Assembly: GCF_963678635.1 (NCBI RefSeq)
Contig: NC_087069.1
Location: 45,801,448 to 45,865,447 of the forward strand
Direction: 5' to 3'
DNA: 64,000 nucleotides
Origin: Symsagittifera roscoffensis
Lineage: Eukaryota > Xenacoelomorpha > Acoela > Convolutidae
The notes under the pieces were generated by a model. That model searched no databases. It saw only the letters and a program-made list of their open reading frames with translations, and was not told where the DNA came from. A program made the translations under genes and the position numbers. Shown here piece after piece: positions 56,037 through 64,000 of this stretch (its first letter is position 1; each line of letters starts with the position of its first letter).

Positions 56037-58556
56037 CGTGGGCTAAAAAAATGATTGTTCTGAGATTGAAAACTTGTTGTATGTCGTTGTTCGATTATTT
56101 GTTCATATGTATCGTCGTTTTGAGATTGTTGTGTTATTATATGTTGAATCGGACTTTGTATATGATTTGGTCTTGAATTTGCCATATTTACGAGTGCTAA
56201 ATTTTTGAAATTTCGTGGTACTAGTGATAATGGATATTTTCGATTTAAACCTTGTAGTTGTGGTGCTGTGGGTAATGTGTTTGTATGTTGTTGTGATTCG
56301 TTGTATGTGTTTGGTGTATTTGATAGTTTTGTGTTGTATTCTTTCATTTTTGCATCTAAAAGTATTTTATTTATGGAAAATATTCCAAAAAATCCTGCAA
56401 AAAGTATGCGTGCTACGCTTGCTTGTCTATTTACTTGTGTGTGTTTTGCGCATGTGTTATAGATTCTTTTTAATATAGAGGAAAGAAATCCAACAAAATT
56501 AAACATTGCGTATAACATAGTCAATCTTTCTAAGATGTAATAGTGCCATCCTAGAAAGGATAAGAGTTCGTTTTTTAGATTTACAAAACTAAAAATGCTG
56601 ATTGGTGATATATCTTGTAGTCGGTACTTTTCGCCGTTTAAATAAATATAATCTTTAATATCTTTAAATTATCCGCTGTAATCTTGTGAGTAAATATCTG
56701 AAAATCCTGCTGTTTCTGCATGTTTACGTACGTTGTGATCTATTGATTGTCGTTGTACAGTGTCCATTTTTGTAAGTAGTTCTTGAAAGTGCTGTGTACG
56801 TACGGGATGTTGTATGTCTGATTTTGAGTAAATGCCAATCGATTGTAAATCGATATTTGGGTTTCTCGCAAAAGCTCTAATGCTTTCAGGTGAAAATTTT
56901 TTTAGTGGTGGCATTAGTGTTGGATATGGTGTGATTAGATAGTATTTATCTTCTTTGGGATTTAATTGTACAACATTGTGGCTATTTTGTGATCCACATA
57001 GGACTGCTGTATCCCAAAAATAAATTCTTCTTGAAAGTGTATCAACAAAATATACTTTATTTTTGTAGAATATTGGGATTCTTTTATAACATCGTTTATC
57101 TTCAAAAACGTATAAAGGTGATAATTTTTGGTACAAGGGTAATACCATAAATTGTTGCCTTCATAATCAATGAACTTTGATCTTTTTCCAGATAGTAAAT
57201 ATCCTGCATATGGTTTTTTAAGAACTGCTAGTGCTAGTGATTGTAGAATTTGTGTTCTTTCAAGCTCAAATATTCGATGTAGTGTTTCTAGTTCTGATAA
57301 TGACTTTTCTTGAAAAGTTTTCCTTATTGTGTAATCTACTTTCATGTCTAAATGTATGTCATAATTGGATTGCTGTTCATAAGTGATAGTTCTTGTAATC
57401 GTGTACTTTCTGTATCTTTCTGTGGTTTTAATTTTCCACCAACTTGTTCTGTATTCTTTTGAAAGTTTAATGAAACATAAGAGTTTTAATCAGTGAATGA
57501 GCGAGTTGTGGTCATCGGGTGTACGATTAAGTTTCCTGTGTTCATACCGAAACCATTTTCGTATTCGACAAGAACTTCTGAATCTTGTGTTTTGTAAATT
57601 GGCTTGTTGTATTTTTGTATCTGGGTATATTTGAAATCGTGTTAATTTGTTTTCTATATTGTGAATGTTTTTAAATTTATAATTGCTATGTTTGATTTTT
57701 CCAGGGTTTACATTTATAAATGGGATGGATTCAACAAAATGTTTTTGATGGAATTTTATCATTCTGGCGTGTATTTTCGCTACTTGAAATGTGGTACATG
57801 TGTCTTCAGGAAACCAGACAATTGTTGCTTGTGTACGAGTGGTAGCATCACAATATCCTCGTAGTTCTTGTGTTAATTGTACCTTTTCAAGTTGTATTTT
57901 CCAATCAGAAAACATTATTTCTTGATATCCTTTTTTTGTGGCTGCTTTGCAATTTGAGGGATTATTTATTCCGATGTGTGGTGCCCAATTTTTATTATGA
58001 AGATCGTAAGTTAGTCTTCCGTGTGCTCCATGGAAGGGGAATTTTGTATCTAGTCTTATGTGACCTTGGTGTTTTTCGAGTTAGGCTTGATGTGCTAAGT
58101 CTGTGAAAACTTGAAAATATACAAGTTTTCTGTTGGTGCCTAGGTTTGGTGTAATTTTCAGTCGCTTTAGTTCGTTTTTACAGTCTTGAGGGCTGAGATG
58201 TAATAATCTTTCGATGTAACTTTGATAGAAAGATTCATGGTCTAGTCTGTTTTTAGTTCCCTATGAAACTTGTGAACAATGTACTTTCTTTTCGGAAAAT
58301 GTTGCTGTAAACTTGCATCCTGTTAGTATTGTTGCTCGGGCTTTTGAGTATAATGTAGCTATTACATTTATGGTTTCTAAAGCATGTGGTTCGGATTCAC
58401 ATTGTGTTACTCGATTTATAGCGTATTTGTGTGTGTTTTTTGTTCGTTTTCTTCACAATCGTAGTGTGTTACTAATAAATCCTGAGGTCCTGTGCGAGGA
58501 GAAGGATTTTGGTTTGTTCGGAAAAAATGAGAAAAAGAAGGTGTTGAAATGTCCAT
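56033..58556 (-). pseudogene. env-like glycoprotein gene of element C (broken)
   Basis: Runs from a possible ATG at 58556 to the stop at 56033, about 840 codons. The N-terminal half has a regular Cys set: HYDCEE, TQCES, GCKFTA, VHCS, GYCDA and EDTCTTF. The central part has RCYKRIPIFYKNKVYFVD followed by a Cys and, further on, SIGIYS (frame 56669-57148). A hydrophobic segment LYAMFNFVGFLSSIL near residue 3-17 of frame 56033-56524 would be the membrane anchor, followed by a second hydrophobic stretch and a hydrophilic tail. The Cys layout and the CY..P..Y....YF.D..SR block recall Jingchuvirales (chuvirus) glycoproteins captured by other LTR elements; this is from memory, not a search. No signal peptide is evident. 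Stops and frameshifts interrupt it. Confidence 0.55.
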
Positions 58557-58562
58557 ATATCT

Positions 58563-59902
58563 TTAGAATATACACGTGTATGATAATCCTGAGTATGGGT
58601 TATAAAAATTTATATATCCGATTGTCTTTTTTGTATATCTAATGTACTTATAGATTATTTCTGTTGTTATAAATGGGGGAGGTAAAGATTGAGCTGTTAT
58701 ATTAGGAGGGTCTTATGGAAATGGGTGTTGAACAATATTATTCAGTCTTAGTGTAAGTTCGAATTTTATTGTGGGACTGCTTTGTTGTAGTATTTGGATG
58801 TTACGTTCTTGTATATCTTTGTGGATATCGTGTCCGTATTGTAATCTATTTAGTGCCCAATTATGTAGTCTGCTACTTTCTTTGTGTTGACCAAATAATG
58901 GTGGGGGTGCTACGAATGTATTCCAATCTAAACGTTGTGGTATATTATGAGATGATTGTTCTTGATATCGTGAATCAAGATTGGTAGGAAAACTTAGGGA
59001 AAAAGTTGATCGTGATATCTGACTTAAAGAAGGTGTTGAGGGAAGGGAAAGTGTTTCGGGCAATGTTTATAATGTTGTATCGAAAGGACTGTCAGCTGGG
59101 TTGTTTACCAAATTTGGTTCACTGTGAGAATATTTGTGCGTTACCCAATATGGAAGACGTTCTGTGGTTGCTGGGGGATTAAAAGGGTTTTCTCTAATTT
59201 GTTCTGATGTGGGGGTTGAACCTAAGTAGTCAGATGGAATATTTGTAGTGCTTTGTTGTGAAGCGGTTGGAGGTGTATCTGATAATGTGATACTAGTAAG
59301 GTCTAAGGGATTCGATTTTGGCGATTGAGGTATAATAAATTGAACTCTGGTATATTAAATTTCTGTTTCGTCTAGGATCTATAATTTGTCTTTTTATTTC
59401 GAGTATGTTTTGGCTTTGACTGATGTGACTTTCTCTGTTCAGGTCTTGTTGTAGATGTGGGTAGAAGTTATATGTTGGTTCGTAATGTGGTTCGCTCAAG
59501 GGTGCTTGGCGAACAACTGGTTCTAATGGTTCAGAATATCGTGCGTGTCTTTCTTCAAAGGTATATGGATTGTCTCGGAAAGAAATGCGTGTAGATGATT
59601 GGGGGTTTTGGGTACTTGTGGGTGTTGTTGGGTTTTCTTGGGATGTTGTTGGTGGGGACTGGTTTGGGGATTGTTGATAAGCAATTTTGAAAAATTTCTA
59701 AGTGTGGGACTTTTTATGATGAAAATTTATGTTTATTCCAAAATTCTTCAAAAAAAAGAAATAAAAGAATGGTGGCTAATGCGAATGTGATGATTGCTTT
59801 TTTAATACATTTACATATTGTCATTATAAGTGATGTTAAAAATGTGAGAAAAATTACAAATAGTAGAAAAACATCGGTTCTACTAAATAAACTGCGAAAC
59901 AA
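58563..59902 (-). pseudogene. ORF3 of element C, membrane/proline-rich protein
   Basis: About 446 codons from MFRSLFSRTDVFLLF (59902) to ...TCIF and TAA (58563-58565). Membrane segments FLLFVIFLTFLTSLIMTIC and AIITFALATILLFLFF are followed by a Pro/Thr/Gln-rich stretch (QSPNQSPPTTSQENP), NPYTFEERHARYSEPLEP, ERLPYWVT and PPLFGQHKESSRLHNWAL. A few stops (for example at 59714, after KHKFSS) interrupt it. It continues in frame past its TAA directly into the env-like gene, as in element A. The family is unknown. Confidence 0.6.
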
Positions 59903-61099
59903 ATTGCGAAATAATTATTGAGTTATCGTACCTGAGAAGGTTATCAAGAATTGTGGAAAGGGAGATATATACTTCAAATAGTGAGTAGAAAATTTAAAAA
60001 AGGTTGCAAAAAGTTATGAAAAGAATTATTTAAGTTTCTATGATATCAGTTAAAAATAATATTAAAACTTTAAGGAGGTTTGAAAGTTTTATGAAAAAGT
60101 TTGAAAAAATTCACTTAAACTTGGTGACTGTTGTTGGAAGAAGCATTTAAGAATTCATTTTGGTTTGTCGAATCTTTTTCATTTTTGTGGGGCTAAATTC
60201 GAGTGTGGTCGAAATATTCATTGGTTTTTTGACAAGTGGGTTGGGTTTTGTCAAATGATGTTGAGGGGTTATTTTGAGGTGTTGAGGAGATCTTCTTAGT
60301 TTTGTTTTCATTTATGGAATAGTTGGGGGTGTCCAAGAAATATTCGTACTTTAGGCTAAGTGATCATGTGCTTTCGTTCTTTAGGTTAATTTAATATTTT
60401 TTCTTGGAGGGTTTTTGAGTTTCAAGTTGGGAAAATATTGTTGATCTTTGTACTGCTTGATAGGGGAGGGTGGTAATATTGAAATTGTATTCATTTTAGT
60501 TGTCATTTTGTATCGGTTTGCTTATTTTTGAACTGGAAGTCCTGAAGTTATAGTTATGGTTATGCTCAGAGGTAAATATGTGTTGGCTAATAAAGTCGTG
60601 TCACTATGAATAAACTGCTGATTCGGAATGATTTCTATTGGCTGATTTTGAACTAGATCTATTCGAGTGTTTTTCAGCATGTTATTTTGAAAATGTGTAT
60701 GTTCAAAATAATTAAAAGGAAGATAATGAAAATTGAAAATGGAAGTTATTTTTGAAAATTCAACTTTCTTCAGTATTTTAGATTGTGGAATGAAGGTTTT
60801 ATAGTTTTTTTTTGGCTGACTTCTAAGACTCAGTTTGATCCTGTGGTAGGACTTTTTCTGTCATTTTTCAGTTTTTTCTTTCTTTTTAAGATGTTTTTGT
60901 TTTTTGTTTAGGGTATGTTTAGTGAACTAATTCTTTTTGTTGGTCTGTTTTGAATTCATTTGTTCATTAGTGTATTGATTCGATTCATTTTTTGAATTGT
61001 ATTGAACAATTTTTAAACCTGTGAAAGAATATATTTGTGTTAATTCACGGAGTGCGTATTCTTTTGGGTAATAGGGTAATAGATTATTTCGATGTTGAA
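59903..61099 (-). other. Spacer between integrase and ORF3, element C
   Basis: About 1.2 kb without a conserved frame; partly aligned with 11797-12679. Any splice acceptor for an ORF3-env message would be expected here. Confidence 0.4.
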
Positions 61100-62260
61100 C
61101 ATTTTTGGTTTTTACTTGTGTCAGTAAGTTTTTTTGTTACATCAGTGGGTTTATCAATTATTTGATATGGTCCTTTTTGTAGTGGTTGTAAATTTAGAAA
61201 TTCCTTTTTGTGTCGTAAAGTTGGAAATTAAAACAAATGTTTCAATTTTTAAATGTGCTGCTGGCTTAAATCGTGAATTGATTTAATATGTTTTGTCTTT
61301 GTAACAATTTTTTTGTTATTTTCTGATAAATTTTGTTATGTTTTTTATCTCTATTTAAAATCCATTCGGTGTGTTTAGCGGAGGTTTTTTTTAAAATTTG
61401 TGGATTATGAAAGTGGTCTTCATCATGGGTATGTAATGGTAAGTTATAACAAATTGAATATTTGTTTGGTTGACAAAAAGCTTGTGAATTTTTATGGGCA
61501 TTTGCTGTGAATATTATTGGTTTACGTTTTTCGTTGAACACCATTTCATATGGTGACATTTCTAGTGTTGTTGTAATTTGTGAATTAAATGATAAGGGAA
61601 ATAACTTAACATCTGTTGACCATTCAGTGTATTGTGTATCATTTCCATTAATGATACATCTGAGATATTCTTGCAATGAACGGTTCATACATTCGACTAA
61701 TCCATTTGTCCAAGGTGCATGAGATGTACGTGGTTTGTATTTAATGTTATATAAGTGGCATAATGTAATTATTTCGTTATTAACAAATTCAGTGCCAATG
61801 TCTCTGACTAGGATTTCGGGTAATCCGAATTTAGCTATCCAGTGTTTGTAGAGTGTTGTATATGGGTAGTAAGCATTACAATGGGGTACTGGGTTAAGTG
61901 CTACATAGTGTGTAAATGCATCAACAATTACCACTATATATGAGTTTCCTTCTGAGGATGGTGAAATTGGTCCTTTTGTGTCAAATGATATTCTGTGATT
62001 AAAATATAGACTTTGTCCTTTAAATTCTTGTTTTTCTGTGATTTTGATTTGTTTTTGGTTTGGGCAGGGTTTATTTAATTGGCATATCATACAATCATTG
62101 CAAAAAACTTGGATCCAAATTGGTGCATTGGGGAAATAAAAATTTTGCATAAAGTTAGAGTATGTCTTTTCTGATCCTGATTGTCTTTAAGTGTGGAGGG
62201 TATGTGAAGTATTGAATGCTATTAACATCATACTTAATGGTAGACATGGTACTTTAAGAC
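61100..62260 (-). pseudogene. Integrase of element C, DDE core intact
   Basis: The 294-codon frame 61266-62150 starts in the zinc-binding domain (CNDCMICQ). It carries the rve core with Asp57 (ISFDTKG), Asp117 (LVRDIGTEF) and Glu153 (NGLVECMNR); 35 residues separate the last two, the canonical D,D(35)E spacing. SPYEMVF and HDEDHFHNPQ follow. Below 61266 the frame breaks, but a GPY/F-type tail (LQKGPYQIIDKPTDV) is still visible near 61150. The HH half of the zinc finger (62150-62260) is out of frame. Catalytic residues are therefore kept although the gene is broken at both ends. Confidence 0.8.
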
Positions 62261-62780
62261 CAGGTGTTTGATATTTTAAAATGTCTGTGTTTTCATTTAT
62301 AGTAGTGTTATTGACCTTTCGGAAGTATCTAAGAAGTGTTTTGTTTCCTAAGATTGTGGTATCAGCTTTGGCTGGCTTAGTTTTGTACTTGTGCCATGAT
62401 TTTAGCTGTCTGCTGACGGGGTCAAGGTTTTGGTATTTTTGTAATAATTCCAGTGTGATTTTTCTGTTGTTGGTAGGAAAATGTTTTCAACTTCTATATT
62501 TTTGTTAGGGGTATAGTGTCAAGTGGGTCATGTAGGTTAAAAACTTGATTTATCGTGTATTTTGAATCATTTGGTAACGGTCCTGATAAACTTCTGACAT
62601 CAGTTAGGTTTTCCTTTCCTATTAAAGGGAATGGGTTCTTCTTATGTGGTTGTTGTTTCATTCGTTTTTGTTGAGTTTTATTTTTTATCCAATGTGAAAA
62701 TGGAATTGGCTTGAATGTAGATGTTCCTAATAAATCAACTTCATAATGGTTGTTTTGGCAATCTAAATAAGGGGAAATTG
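62261..62780 (-). pseudogene. Connection between RNase H and integrase, element C
   Basis: Aligns with 13860-14375 of element A. No long frame; part of pol. Confidence 0.45.
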
Positions 62781-63389
62781 TTATAGGTTGTTTATTTGTG
62801 ATTGTTCTATGTCAGTTTTTACTGCATATTTACATTCTAATCGTGGTGAAGTTTCATCTTTAGCGAGAGAGAATTTTATAGTTTGTGGTATTTCAACTGT
62901 TGTTTTTCTTGTTAGTAGTTCAGGTGGCGTATTTCTAAAAAGGGTGTCAGGTAGTGCAAGGTTTTTTCCTACCTGCCATACTATGTGTAAGTTTAGAAAT
63001 TTCATTAGAATTAACTGAAACCTATATGGTTTGGATTTGATTTTTGTGAAAAAAAATATGATCGATTTGTGGTCTGTAAATAAAACTGTTGGATGTTTTG
63101 ATCCAAGTATCAAAAACTCATATTCTGTTATAGTGTGTATGATAGCTGTGCATTCTCTCATGAGAGTAGAGAGTCGTAATTCAGCTTGTGTAAATAGGCG
63201 AGCATTTGCTGTTATAAGATTCTTTTTATTTGTTCCATTGTGGGGTTGTAATAAGGCTACACCGATGCCAGAATTTGAAGCATCGCACATTGCGAAAAAT
63301 GGTTGATAAGGATCTGGAATTGTGTTTGAAATTTGTTCAGTGAGAAATTTTTTGGTTTCTTCAAATCGTGTTTGTGTTCTGTTGTCCAT
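62781..63389 (-). pseudogene. RNase H of element C
   Basis: A 202-codon open frame: FAMCDASNSGIGVALLQPH (catalytic Asp), LRLSTLMRECTAI (Glu region), VLFTDHKSIIFF (Asp) and LPDTLFRNTPPEL. All three recognisable acidic sites are present, and unlike element A there is no internal frameshift. It is a domain of the pol polyprotein rather than a separate gene. Confidence 0.75.
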
Positions 63390-64000
63390 TCAAATTTATT
63401 TTGTTGTCTAAGAATATTATAGAATGGTCTTAAGTATAATTGCATTTTGTATATGTATTTATTTAACAAACTTAACATTCCCAGGAGTTTTTGGATTTTT
63501 TTTTGTAGGTGGTTGGAGTTTTTGAATTGCATCAATTTGTGATTTCAGTGGGGTTATAGTGTCTTTTTCTATGATGTGTCCAAGAAATTTTACGCGTGTT
63601 AAGAAAAAATGTGATTTATCTGGGGCTGCGCTCATGTTTTCATTCTGTAAAATTTGATGATATTTTTCTAGAACTATGAACATTTCATATTTTGTCTGTG
63701 ATTGCATAGAGACATCGTAAAATTAATGTGATTGCATTTTCTACTAAGTATGAGTGGTCGAAAAATTTTACTCATGAAGGCTGAGAAAGCTGCTGGTCCT
63801 ATGGATATGCCATAGAACAATCTGTTAAATTCGTATTATTGATTTCCAATAACGAATTGTGTTAATCGTTGTGATTGTTCATCTAGTGGCACTTGATTGT
63901 ATGCACTATTCGTGTCGTCGGTTGTGAAATATTTACCGTTTATTTCTGTTATGATTTTTGTGTTCCTTTTTTTATTGCTTATTATATTATTTATTGATAA
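63390..64000 (-). pseudogene. Reverse transcriptase of element C (partial)
   Basis: The frame 63459-63707 matches the RT end (EKYHQILQNENMSAAPDKSHFF, VKFLGHIIE). At about 63720-63735 the YLDD coding sequence has lost two bases and no longer encodes the box. Further upstream pieces (FFYG.., ITRL region) are visible to the window end. Gag, leader and the 5' LTR lie outside the window. Confidence 0.7.

Larger units (their letters stand above)
52393..64000 (-). mobile_element. Giant Ty3/gypsy, element C (3' 11.6 kb; cut by window end)
   Basis: Second copy of the element A family in the same orientation, from the 3' LTR (52393-52770) up to RT. Gene order is the same: RT, RNase H, integrase, ORF3, env-like, ORF5, ORF6, 3' LTR. 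It is diverged from A by perhaps 15-20% in protein, so it is an independent old insertion. It fixes the ancestral reading frames that are broken in A. Confidence 0.85.

Overview
This 64 kb window is AT-rich, non-bacterial DNA made almost entirely of decayed transposable elements. I see no confident host gene. Relics of Ty3/gypsy LTR elements with env-like genes, a CR1/Jockey-like LINE, a Penelope-like element and hAT-like MITEs point to a metazoan, probably an invertebrate. The species cannot be named from the sequence.

Layout. 1-3600: an ancient tandem array of ~0.8 kb units, one of them split by a hAT-like MITE (62-513) with an 8-bp target duplication. 3635-22875: a ~19.2 kb Ty3/gypsy element on the minus strand ('element A'), much larger than the usual 5-10 kb. 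In sense order it has a 5' LTR (22514-22875), primer binding site, ~1.9 kb structured leader, large gag with a zinc knuckle, protease, RT, RNase H and integrase. After pol come three extra genes: ORF3 (two membrane segments plus a Pro/Ser/Gln-rich chain), an env-like glycoprotein resembling Jingchuvirales (chuvirus) glycoproteins, and ORF5 (unrecognised, joined to env by an ATGA stop/start overlap). A ~1.6 kb 3' non-coding region and the 3' LTR (3635-4013) follow. 14479-26076: the gag-pol part of element A, its 5' LTR and 3.2 kb of flank form a unit that is repeated almost perfectly in tandem at 26083-37680, with 6 bp of filler between copies. 37681-40600: unrecognised DNA, a palindromic repeat cluster, a 30-bp tandem repeat, a second MITE and a Penelope-like relic. 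40801-51650: a dead LINE and ~1.9 kb of 3' flank, present twice as an older segmental duplication; a broken LTR (46333-46630) lies between the copies. 52393-64000: a second copy of the giant gypsy ('element C'), cut by the window end, with the same extra gene set.

How the genes fit together. Gag, protease, RT, RNase H and integrase would carry out replication and insertion. ORF3 plus env looks like a membrane-glycoprotein module, which could make the parent element retrovirus-like. ORF5 and the small ORF6 have no function I can name, but they are recognisable in both copies, so they belonged to the parent family. Both copies are defective now. The RT active-site motif survives in A but is destroyed in C, while the integrase DDE core survives in C but is broken in A.
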